From NCBI RefSeq assembly GCF_001677435.1, contig NZ_CP016268.1, positions 2,345,001-2,409,000 on the forward strand: 64,000 bases of DNA, in the 5' to 3' direction. The first letter of the stretch is position 1; each line of letters starts with the position of its first letter. Below the pieces are notes generated by a model. It did no database searches. It saw only the letters and a program-made list of their open reading frames with translations, and was not told the DNA's origin. The translations under genes and the position numbers were made by a program. This document shows, one piece after another, positions 45,690 through 53,014 of this stretch. The DNA comes from Woeseia oceani. Its GTDB lineage: Bacteria; Pseudomonadota; Gammaproteobacteria; Steroidobacterales; Woeseiaceae.

Positions 45690-45832
45690 GGGCCAAGTAA
45701 CAAGTGATGAATACTCACCGAAGAATCACGCGGTTACAAAGCCAGGTCGACCACGGTCTGTACGGCCAACATGGGTTTTGTAGCACCCGTGGTTTGACAG
45801 TAAGATTGAAAATCCTGATTGGATAGAGAATT

Positions 45833-45919
45833 GCCCAGGTGGCGGAATTGGTAGACGCGCCAGCTTCAGGTGCTGGTTATCGCAAGGTAGTGGAGGTTCA
45901 AGTCCTCTCCTGGGCACCA
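45833..45919 (+). tRNA. tRNA-Leu(CAG)
   Basis: 87 bases including encoded CCA. Acceptor GCCCAGG pairs with CCTGGGC; D-arm GGCGGAATTGGTAGACGC; anticodon stem CCAGC/GCTGG with loop TTCAGGT, anticodon CAG (codon CUG); long class II variable arm TTATCGCAAGGTAGT; T-arm with GTTCAAGTCC. All arms are intact. It is probably co-transcribed with the upstream fragment. Confidence 0.97.
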
Positions 45920-45935
45920 TTCAAATAGTCGCAGG

Positions 45936-46478
45936 TCATTCAGACGGCGACAGCAACACTGCAGAACCCAGTCGTTCGTACGTATCGTTACGCAGCCCAA
46001 TCAAGACTGCCTCACCGTTATCAGCGACCCGAAGCTCGCCGAATCGCGCCCTCTCATAGACCTCCCACTGCCCTTCCTCGAAGAAGAAGGCGTCGCTTGC
46101 CAAGCGGACTGACTCGCCCCGCAGCCGGAACCTGAGCAACCGTTGCGTATCAGCCAATGCCTGGCCGTCGTAAATGGCCACAAAGCCGGCTTCACCACTT
46201 TCGGCCAACTCGACGACAATCAAACCATCCCTAATGTCAGCGTCTCGTGCTTTCCCGGCCACCGTCTCGGCCAGCGTATAACGCAGAGCCATATAGTCGC
46301 CCTGTAACAACGAGCGCGGGTCACGCGGAGCAATTCGCAACAAAACGGTCGAGCCGTCTGCGATGATTGCTTCTTTCTTGCTGATCTCCAGATTAATGGC
46401 CCCGACGATAACAATAGCGGTCCCCGCGAGCACGGCGGTGCGTATCTTGTTCAATCGTTTGTCGATTGCCTCACGCAT
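45936..46478 (-). CDS. GDYXXLXY-domain protein
   Basis: 180 residues. One N-terminal membrane segment (about 13-31) and a periplasmic part with GDYMALRY at 60-67, the family's naming motif. A second conserved block lies near the end (YERARFGELRVADNGEAVLIGLRND). Function unknown. It overlaps the DUF4401 gene by 8 bases and is the third gene of a DUF2157-DUF4401-GDYXXLXY operon, a recurrent set in proteobacteria. Confidence 0.88.
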   Translation of the reverse strand: MREAIDKRLNKIRTAVLAGTAIVIVGAINLEISKKEAIIADGSTVLLRIAPRDPRSLLQGDYMALRYTLAETVAGKARDADIRDGLIVVELAESGEAGFVAIYDGQALADTQRLLRFRLRGESVRLASDAFFFEEGQWEVYERARFGELRVADNGEAVLIGLRNDTYERLGSAVLLSPSE

Positions 46479-47574
46479 TCTGTCGGCCTCCCTGATCGTT
46501 GCCAGCCAAGATCCTTAGCACCAACCATCGAGCCAGCAAGATACTCACTCCGGTAGCAACCAGGGTCATCGACTTCGTTCTGAGTGTCACCTCAATGCCG
46601 TAGAAATACGTCGCCAGAAACACAACAAAAAACGCAATGCCTGCACCCATTAACGCCTTATGACCATTTGCCACCCCGAGCGTGACCACAATCAGGGCAA
46701 GTATCAGCCCGGGCGCAAACCAGCTGGCGCCAATGACGGCAAACATGAGTAGTGTGATCACAAGGCGACTCGCTCGGTTGATCGAGTCAGCAAGACTCGC
46801 TCCAATTTTTGCGCCAACTCCCAGAAATATCGCACCAAACAATACGGTCGAAAGCCACGGCCGCGGGTAGATCTGAGGTTCGATGGTGCCCAGCTCCGGG
46901 AGTATGTACACCGTCGATAAAAGCAATACGCCGAATGCGCTGAGCACGAGCCCGTTCATCAGCGGTCGGACGTAGTGCCCAAACCCTCGGGCAATCAGGA
47001 AGGATTGCTGACTGTGCAAATACACAGCAGCGGCTGTGAGTAGCGGACCCACCAACGGCACTACCGCGTTGAGCTCCCAGGAATACAAGAGTGCGGTCGT
47101 CGAGACTGCAGCAAACAACACCATAAGCGTGCGGTGAATTCGATCCGGAAATACGCCGAACATCACGCTGCACAAGACAATTGCCAGCGAGAGGACAATA
47201 TTGTGATTGTTGCTGCCGAACGCTTCGACGATTCCCCATGACAGGAGAGCCTGCCCGGCCAGGCTTACTGCCATGGAGGCTTGCACAAGAAAATCACTAT
47301 CGTTGTTACGGCGAACGACTACGGCGGCAAGTACCAGTGCGAGACCGACGAAAGCGTAGCCCCCTTCAAACGCCAGCGTGAAACCGGTGACGAAACTGAT
47401 CAGTAGCAGGCTCGCAAGCCACGCACCGATTGCCACCATCGTTCTTATGTACCAGGGCTGGGAAAACGACCTGCTTGCTACGAACGCGTCGGCACGCGCC
47501 TTGCCGTCTTCGTCCAGCAGCCCTTCTGTCGCCAGCTGGCTGACAACGTCCAATAATGAGATTCTGGTGGTCAT
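46471..47574 (-). CDS. DUF4401 integral membrane protein
   Basis: 367 residues with a short N-terminal soluble part (about 1-45; LLDVVSQLATEGLLDEDGKARADAF) and about ten membrane segments. It matches the DUF4401 pattern, which resembles DUF2157 in layout. The ATG overlaps the upstream stop by 4 bases (ATGA), and MTTRISLLD fits family starts. Function unknown; probably forms a complex with the two neighbours. Confidence 0.83.
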   Translation of the reverse strand: MTTRISLLDVVSQLATEGLLDEDGKARADAFVASRSFSQPWYIRTMVAIGAWLASLLLISFVTGFTLAFEGGYAFVGLALVLAAVVVRRNNDSDFLVQASMAVSLAGQALLSWGIVEAFGSNNHNIVLSLAIVLCSVMFGVFPDRIHRTLMVLFAAVSTTALLYSWELNAVVPLVGPLLTAAAVYLHSQQSFLIARGFGHYVRPLMNGLVLSAFGVLLLSTVYILPELGTIEPQIYPRPWLSTVLFGAIFLGVGAKIGASLADSINRASRLVITLLMFAVIGASWFAPGLILALIVVTLGVANGHKALMGAGIAFFVVFLATYFYGIEVTLRTKSMTLVATGVSILLARWLVLRILAGNDQGGRQNA

Positions 47575-48617
47575 GATTGAGACGCCCAACGTTGGGCAAC
47601 TGTCTTTAGCCACCAGGCGGCACCAGCAACCTCCGCAATGATCAGGAGGGCGAGAAACAACAGGCTGCCGCTGCCCGATACCAACTCACGGATCGCGAAC
47701 GACGTCACCACGAATATCGCAGCCAGCAAGCACAACGTTAGAATCAGCAAATCCTGCTGCTTGTACTGGTAGTACCAGAGTCCGCCGGCCGTTGTAATTG
47801 CCAGCAACAGCGGCGATATGAAATGAAGGTTGGCCTGATCGCCAAAACTGGCACTCAAAATCATGACCAGCGTCGAAGGCAATACCGCACTGAAAGCGCC
47901 GAAGGCGATCAAGCGCGGATAGGCCCTGTTTTGCATCCAGGGCACACCCCGACTGGTACCCAGTTCCCACGCAACGAGCCCAATGGCATTCGCCAAGTAA
48001 AGCGCACTCCCCAGTGTCGAGTCCAACACGGTAGCGCCAAGCCACACCAACGGTCCGACCAGCTGAGCGAGTTGCCACCATCCTTCCGGCGGATGTAACA
48101 CCTGCGTGTAGTACATGATCACGGTCAGGATCAACAAGATGTGGAACAACAACCACAGCGCCGCCTGACGACCAATGATGCACAGCGGCAAGATGAGTAT
48201 TGCCCAGCTCAGGAACAGGCCATAGGGATCAGCACCGGTCTGGTACACCTGGCCGAAGAGCGCGAGTAAAATTCCTGTCAGAAAAGCCACGACGAACAAG
48301 CTGCTCTGGCCGGCGATCGAGTCGAAACCAAACCGCCAGGCTAAAACTGCGGATACCAGTATGCCGCCCTGCAATACCGCGAACTTTGCAAAACGATCCA
48401 GCTCCGCCCAATTCCATGCGATAAATGCGGCAATACCCGCGGCTATCAAGGCGATGCCGACAACCATCAGAAATCGATCAAGATATCGCCGCCAGTCCGC
48501 CTGCTCGGGCTGCAGGCATGCGATTTCGATTGATCGATCACAGGCAGCTTCGGAGAATCGGGCGGCGATCGCCATCTCGGTAACCGCCGTGTAGCTGGCT
48601 GTCTGCTCCTGGCTCAT
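47571..48617 (-). CDS. DUF2157 integral membrane protein
   Basis: 348 residues. An N-terminal soluble helix region (about 1-50; ACLQPEQADWRRYLDRF) is followed by about ten membrane segments; the family core is VGIALIAAGIAAFIAWNWAELDRFAKFAVLQ (about 52-82) and FGQVYQTGADPYGLFLSWAILILPL. First gene of the three-gene operon. Function unknown. Confidence 0.87.
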   Translation of the reverse strand: MSQEQTASYTAVTEMAIAARFSEAACDRSIEIACLQPEQADWRRYLDRFLMVVGIALIAAGIAAFIAWNWAELDRFAKFAVLQGGILVSAVLAWRFGFDSIAGQSSLFVVAFLTGILLALFGQVYQTGADPYGLFLSWAILILPLCIIGRQAALWLLFHILLILTVIMYYTQVLHPPEGWWQLAQLVGPLVWLGATVLDSTLGSALYLANAIGLVAWELGTSRGVPWMQNRAYPRLIAFGAFSAVLPSTLVMILSASFGDQANLHFISPLLLAITTAGGLWYYQYKQQDLLILTLCLLAAIFVVTSFAIRELVSGSGSLLFLALLIIAEVAGAAWWLKTVAQRWASQS

Positions 48618-49117
48618 TCAGGCCTCCGCCGAATCAGTGGGTCGGCTGGATTGTAGACCCTGCAAGCACACCACCGCACCAGCTGTTACGAACCAGCCAC
48701 AAGCGCCGCAACCTCCGTTGTACCGCTTTGACCGCCGATACCGCCCTCCTTGTGGTCACCAACGGCTTGCAACCGAAAATACCTAACCCCCTGTTTTACC
48801 AGTCTTTTAAAGGCCGTATAACGAGTCAAACTGTGCAATATTGTTGGCCCTCGCCAAGCGTACGCGAGTCAATATCCCGCCGCCGCAGCGGCGACACAAT
48901 TATTGCTCGCCCCAGCGCCCGGATTTTTTGCATGGATTGCCAACCTACACAGCCACGCGCCCCCATCGCCCCGGGGGGCTGCTGTACCTGGCGGTGTTCC
49001 ATAGCCAGCCACAGGCTGCCACGGGCAAGCGAATCATGGATATGGAATAGCCAGGCTGGCCAAATCGGTTAGACTGTGCCGCTTGCGACCCACAACCAAG
49101 ATCCGGAAAGGGCAAAC
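48618..49117. other. 500-base intergenic region between divergent genes
   Basis: No convincing coding sequence. A possible plus-strand promoter is TTTACC (48795-48800), 16 bases, TATAAC (48817-48822), about 295 bases before the symporter gene. A small GC-rich hairpin (CGCCG-CAG-CGGCG, 48881-48893) lies downstream of it, and GCGTACGC is a palindrome nearby. The long leader could hold a regulator, but I saw no glycine-riboswitch core. Confidence 0.5.
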
Positions 49118-50599
49118 ATGCAAGCAATCGTCGACCAGTTAAACGCCATCATCTGGAGCCCGGTACTCGTCTACCTTGCGCTCGGTGCAGGGCTCTTCTT
49201 TTCATACCAGACGCGTTTTGTACAGGTCCGCATGTTTCGCGAGATGCTGTCGCTGCTGACCTCCGGCAAGAGCTCTGATCAGGGCATTTCGACATTCCAG
49301 GCGCTCGCGGTATCACTGTCCGGCAGGGTCGGCACAGGCAATATTGCAGGTGTGGCCGCTGCCATCGGCTTCGGCGGACCTGGCGCCGTATTCTGGATGT
49401 GGATCGTCGCATTTCTCGGCGCTTCGACAGCGTACGTGGAATCGGCCCTGGGCCAGATCTACAAAGAAGTCGACGAAGGCCAGTACCGCGGCGGTCCGGC
49501 CTATTTCATCGAGAAAGCACTGGGTCAAAAATGGTACGGCTGGCTGTTTGCGCTCACCACCATCCTGGCCACCGGCTTCCTGCTCCCCGGTGTGCAATCC
49601 AACAGTATTTCGTCGGCCGCTGAAGTTGCTTTCGGTGCCGATACCATGGTCGTAACAACCTTCGGCACGATCAGTGTCACCAAGATCGTGACCGCGATCG
49701 GCATCGTGATGGTGCTCGGTTTCATTATTTTCGGTGGCGTCAAACGCATCGCGCACTTTACCCAGTTTGTCGTGCCGTTCATGGCCCTGGCCTACATCAT
49801 CACCGCCTGTGCCGTCGTGGCATTGAATATTTCGGAATTGCCGCGCGTGATCAGTCTGATCTTTACGGATGCATTCACTCCAATGGCAGGCTTTGGTGCC
49901 GCAATCGGTTGGGGCGTCAAACGCGGCATATACTCCAACGAGGCAGGACAAGGCACTGGTCCGCACGCAGCCGCCGCGGCCGAAGTGGATCATCCGGCCC
50001 AGCAAGGCCTGGTGCAGGCGTTCTCAGTCTATATCGACACGCTGTTTGTGTGCTCCGCCACCGCGTTTATGATCCTCATCACCGGCGCTTACAATGTTCA
50101 CGACCCGGCCGGCGGCTTCCTGATTCAGAACGTCCCTGCCACGCTTGACCCCAACAGCCCCGCCTTTACCCAGTTCGCGGTAGACAGTGTCGCGACCGGT
50201 ATCGGCAAGCCGTTCGTAGCGATTGCCCTGTTCTTCTTCGCATTCACGACATTGTTGGCCTACTACTACATTGCCGAAACCAACGTCGCCTATATCCGTC
50301 GCACGTTTCGCTTCCCTGGCATGATTTTCCTGTTGAAAATCGGTCTCATGACGTCCGTGTTCTACGGCGCTGTACGAACCGCGAGCCTTGCGTGGGGCCT
50401 CGGTGACATCGGCGTAGGTCTGATGGCCTGGCTCAACATATTGGCCATTCTGATCATATTTTTCGTATCCAAACCCGCGCTTAAAGCTCTACGGGATTAC
50501 GAGGATCAAAAGAAACGGAACGTCGCAAAGTATCAATTTGATCCCGAAGCACTGGGTATCAAGAATGCCGGCTTTTGGGTGGAGCGCAATAAACGTTGA
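49118..50599 (+). CDS. Alanine/glycine:cation symporter (AGCS family)
   Basis: 493 residues, about eleven membrane segments. Family motifs: FFSYQTRFVQVRMFREML, STFQALAVSLSGRVGTGNIAGVAAAIGFGGPGAVFWMWIVAFLGASTAYVESALGQIYK and GWGVKRGIYSNEAGQGTGPHAAAAAEVDHPAQQG. It imports alanine or glycine with sodium. The ATG at 49118 follows GGAAAGGG. The link to kbl-tdh (glycine production) elsewhere in the window is only thematic. Confidence 0.95.
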   Translation: MQAIVDQLNAIIWSPVLVYLALGAGLFFSYQTRFVQVRMFREMLSLLTSGKSSDQGISTFQALAVSLSGRVGTGNIAGVAAAIGFGGPGAVFWMWIVAFLGASTAYVESALGQIYKEVDEGQYRGGPAYFIEKALGQKWYGWLFALTTILATGFLLPGVQSNSISSAAEVAFGADTMVVTTFGTISVTKIVTAIGIVMVLGFIIFGGVKRIAHFTQFVVPFMALAYIITACAVVALNISELPRVISLIFTDAFTPMAGFGAAIGWGVKRGIYSNEAGQGTGPHAAAAAEVDHPAQQGLVQAFSVYIDTLFVCSATAFMILITGAYNVHDPAGGFLIQNVPATLDPNSPAFTQFAVDSVATGIGKPFVAIALFFFAFTTLLAYYYIAETNVAYIRRTFRFPGMIFLLKIGLMTSVFYGAVRTASLAWGLGDIGVGLMAWLNILAILIIFFVSKPALKALRDYEDQKKRNVAKYQFDPEALGIKNAGFWVERNKR

Positions 50600-50617
50600 T
50601 ACCGATAAGCTCGAATC

Positions 50618-50650
50618 CGTCACGTTCGCAGGCAATTACAAAGCGTGACG
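50618..50650 (+). repeat. Inverted repeat after the symporter gene
   Basis: CGTCACG (50618-50624) and CGTGACG (50644-50650) are perfect 7-base arms separated by 19 bases, starting 18 bases after the stop codon; TTTACATC follows. It may be a weak terminator or a protein-binding site. Confidence 0.3.
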
Positions 50651-50835
50651 TTTACATCAATCGCGTTTAAAGTACGGCTGAATAATAACAATCTCACATT
50701 TGAAGAGAGACCCCGCGAGCGAACTGGAAACGCTGGCCAACCGGCCTTCTGCATGAAGACAAGTGAAATCGTGACGGCAAGGCTGCCAGGCGAACTGCTT
50801 CATCGCGTTTCGATAGCGGGCCAAAGGAGAAGCCT

Positions 50836-51258
50836 GTGATAGTACATACTGGCATCGTGGCGGCGCTGGTTTGTGTGGTACTTGTTCTGGCCTTGCGACT
50901 TCGGCGACGTACTGAGGCGCCCGAATCGAACACGGCAGAAACGTTGGATAGCAATCTCGATGGCAGCGGCCGGTTTCATGCTGTCTCAATTCGATTCGGC
51001 GCCGGTGCATGTACCGCGTCGCGCGAGTTGCACGGCCGGCGCTTTCTGGCGGGTACCGCGCCGGAGTTGCCGTTGGCCGATTGCAGTCATGACGATTGCC
51101 AATGCCGTTTCGTGCATTTTGCCGACCGCCGGGGCGGCGACGATCGACGTCATCCGTTCCAAAAAGGCTTTGGCGGTTCAGCACCCCGCCGCGATAAAGA
51201 TCGGCGCCACCTGTCCGATCGCCGGGCAGACGGCTCGCCCAGGACGCCAAACGATTAA
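50836..51258 (+). CDS. Small membrane-anchored Cys/DRR-motif protein of unknown function
   Basis: 140 residues starting with GTG behind AAGGAG. A membrane anchor (about 6-21) is followed by a variable linker and a conserved-looking core (48-110): FHAVSIRFGAGACTASRELHGRRFLAGTAPELPLADC. C59, C83, C88 and C90 (C-x4-C-x-C) could bind metal or form disulfides. DRR occurs four times, at 97-99, 103-105, 122-124 and 128-130, as two pairs with the same 6-residue spacing. It resembles uncharacterised gammaproteobacterial proteins with a C..C.C.YVH..DRR pattern. Function unknown. Confidence 0.72.
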   Translation: MIVHTGIVAALVCVVLVLALRLRRRTEAPESNTAETLDSNLDGSGRFHAVSIRFGAGACTASRELHGRRFLAGTAPELPLADCSHDDCQCRFVHFADRRGGDDRRHPFQKGFGGSAPRRDKDRRHLSDRRADGSPRTPND

Positions 51259-51273
51259 GGCGGGCCGGCCTGG

Positions 51274-51906
51274 CTAGTAGCCGGAATCGGCGAGTACAGC
51301 TTCGTAGTTGGCCAGCTCGTGTTGGTGATCGGCTCGTTCTTCGATCAGATCGACAATTTCCGCCTCCAGCCTGCCGGCCTCCTCCGACAGTTCTTTCAGG
51401 TCAGCCAGTAGCAGTATCCGGTTCTCGGTCGTTGTCTCCCGACTGATAAGTGCGGCCTCGGTATCGCGTATCTGATTCCGTACCCGTTCCAGCTCCGCTT
51501 CACGGGAGCGAATGGAACTGTTGGCCGAGTTCACGTTGCTACGCAATGTATAAAGGTGCTGACCGCGGCGATACGCATCCAGAAAATAAGGTTCCTGATC
51601 GCTCGCACAAACACCATAGTATTGCCCACCGCCGGAGCCAAGGCTGAAACCTCTGGACGGCTGGCAGAATTCCCGCAATCCTTCGTCGCGGCCGCTGCGG
51701 TAGTCATCGAGGTCAGGCGCATAGCCATGCTTGGCACATGCTTTGCGATGCTGACCCAGCCTGTCCGCTGTGTAGCCACGCGCACCGTCTTCATAGCCGA
51801 TGGCTCGCCAGTCACTAACGGCACATTCGTCGGCGCTCATGGATGCACAGGCACTCATGAGCGCCATGCTGACGACAAGTGTCGAACTAATAAGAATTCG
51901 CTGCAT
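51274..51906 (-). CDS. DUF2799 lipoprotein with C-terminal coiled coil
   Basis: 210 residues. Signal MQRILISSTLVVSMALMSAC with lipobox MSAC; then a DUF2799 domain (about 25-125: CAVSDWRAIGYEDGARG, LGQHRKACAKHGYAPDLDDYRSGRDEGLREFC, DAYRRGQHLY) and a long charged coiled coil (about 130-205). The ATG at 51906 follows GGAG by 8 bases. Function unknown. It is divergent from the NERD-like gene, and a CRP-like site lies about 84 bases upstream of its start. Confidence 0.86.
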   Translation of the reverse strand: MQRILISSTLVVSMALMSACASMSADECAVSDWRAIGYEDGARGYTADRLGQHRKACAKHGYAPDLDDYRSGRDEGLREFCQPSRGFSLGSGGGQYYGVCASDQEPYFLDAYRRGQHLYTLRSNVNSANSSIRSREAELERVRNQIRDTEAALISRETTTENRILLLADLKELSEEAGRLEAEIVDLIEERADHQHELANYEAVLADSGY

Positions 51907-51982
51907 AACCCAATCTCCATCGACGCTCGCGTCGCACAATCTGGCGTATTGATCCAACATACAAGTCGATCCCGGCAGCCAC

Positions 51983-51998
51983 CGTGACCTGACTCACA
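51983..51998 (-). promoter_or_regulatory. CRP-like binding site 1 (upstream of the DUF2799 gene)
   Basis: On the plus strand the site is CGTGA-N6-TCACA, one mismatch to the CRP consensus TGTGA-N6-TCACA. Its centre (51990.5) is 41.5 bases from the start predicted from a -10 TATGTT (51961-51956, minus strand). That is the class II position, where CRP overlaps the -35 box. Confidence 0.6.
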
Positions 51999-52046
51999 GA
52001 TAGTTTCACCGTCGCCGGTACCACCATAGGCGAGCATTCCGGTCAC

Positions 52047-52062
52047 TGTGACCTGCATCACA
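52047..52062 (+). promoter_or_regulatory. CRP-like binding site 2 (upstream of the NERD-like gene)
   Basis: TGTGACCTGCATCACA matches both CRP half-sites perfectly. The centre (52054.5) is about 42.5 bases before the start predicted from a -10-like TACTCT (52085-52090), again class II. It is 64 bases from site 1, about six helical turns, on the same face of the DNA. Confidence 0.7.
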
Positions 52063-52124
52063 GTTAGCCCGTCGTGCCCACCGCTACTCTGTCTGCAGTT
52101 TTCCCGTGACGAGCAACGACTGGC

Positions 52125-53003
52125 ATGAACCTGGCTGTCATCAGTTCCACCTCCGCCCTGGCGATGGCAGGTACGCTGGTATTCACGGCACTACTGATCC
52201 TGGGACGAAAACTGCCTTGGATACTCCGACGGCGGACCCGGTTCCACAGTTCGGCGACCAACAACCCGGCTGAAAACCTGCGAACCGAATGGGAGCGTCT
52301 TGGCCAACGCCGATCACTGTATCTGACCCCGATCCTGTTCTTTATCGTATGCGCCCTAACCTTACTGTTAGCTGAACCGACCAGCTCCGGTTTCAACCTG
52401 GCCGGCTGGCAACAGGTTGGTGTGCTCGCGATAGTTGGCATAGCGCTGGCGGGGGCGCTATATCGTGGCATTCAGTATTCACTGCGACGACAACAATTGC
52501 AGTTCAAGATCGAGGCGAGCCAGACCATAGGCCACGCATTGCGTCAGATCACGGCCAACCACAATCGTACTTTTCACGACGTTCCCTGCGCATTGGGTAT
52601 CGTCGATCATGTGCTAGTCGGAATACACGGCATCTACGCCATCAAAGTCATTGCGCGCCGCGCAGGCAAGAGCAACCTGCTGACACTCAGTGAGCAAACA
52701 CTGGATTTCGCGGACGGCCGTTATTCTGTGCCACTGGCAGAAACGCGCAAGATTGTTGATCGCTTTGCCCGTGAATGCGGCAAGGTCGTCGGGCATGAGG
52801 TGCACGTACGATTGGTTGTCGCTGTGCCCGGCTGGGAAATCAATACTCAATCAGATGACAACATTTTGATCACGAATGAACGCAACCTGGCAATGCTTAC
52901 CGGCTGGAAAGATCAAAGAGACCATTTGCTGAATGAGGATGCCGAAGCATTGCAACAATACCTCGACGAACGTTGCGCCCGATCCGCCGTTCCCGGCGCA
53001 TAG
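52125..53003 (+). CDS. Membrane protein with degenerate NERD-like domain
   Basis: 292 residues. Three membrane segments (about 8-26, 64-83, 98-114), then a cytoplasmic domain (about 128-260) resembling NERD (nuclease-related): QTIGHALRQI, then IVDHVLVGIHGIYAIKVIARR at 159-179. Canonical NERD has IDH...G-[VI]-[FY]-x-I-E-x-K; D161 is kept, but the E and K of the ExK catalytic pair appear as K174 and I176. If the alignment is right, nuclease activity is lost. A GTGACGAGC upstream is a weak ribosome site. A perfect CRP-type site precedes it. Confidence 0.65.
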   Translation: MNLAVISSTSALAMAGTLVFTALLILGRKLPWILRRRTRFHSSATNNPAENLRTEWERLGQRRSLYLTPILFFIVCALTLLLAEPTSSGFNLAGWQQVGVLAIVGIALAGALYRGIQYSLRRQQLQFKIEASQTIGHALRQITANHNRTFHDVPCALGIVDHVLVGIHGIYAIKVIARRAGKSNLLTLSEQTLDFADGRYSVPLAETRKIVDRFARECGKVVGHEVHVRLVVAVPGWEINTQSDDNILITNERNLAMLTGWKDQRDHLLNEDAEALQQYLDERCARSAVPGA

Positions 53004-53014
53004 ATCATCCACCT

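Noticed and set aside
44613-45707. A 364-codon open frame on the plus strand opposite rnr, running into the tRNA fragment
   Set aside because: Antisense of RNase R; the protein has no domain and the end crosses the tRNA-Leu fragment.
45645-45919. A group I intron splitting one tRNA-Leu
   Set aside because: The downstream tRNA-Leu is complete on its own, the first copy has a different acceptor sequence without a matching 3' half, and the gap is too short for a group I intron.
48618-49117. A glycine or other riboswitch before the alanine/glycine symporter
   Set aside because: No glycine-riboswitch core or other known aptamer pattern was found in the 500 bases.
50657-51250. A 197-codon minus-strand frame opposite the Cys/DRR protein
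   Set aside because: The plus-strand gene has a ribosome site, membrane anchor and patterned motifs; the minus frame has a basic, low-information sequence.
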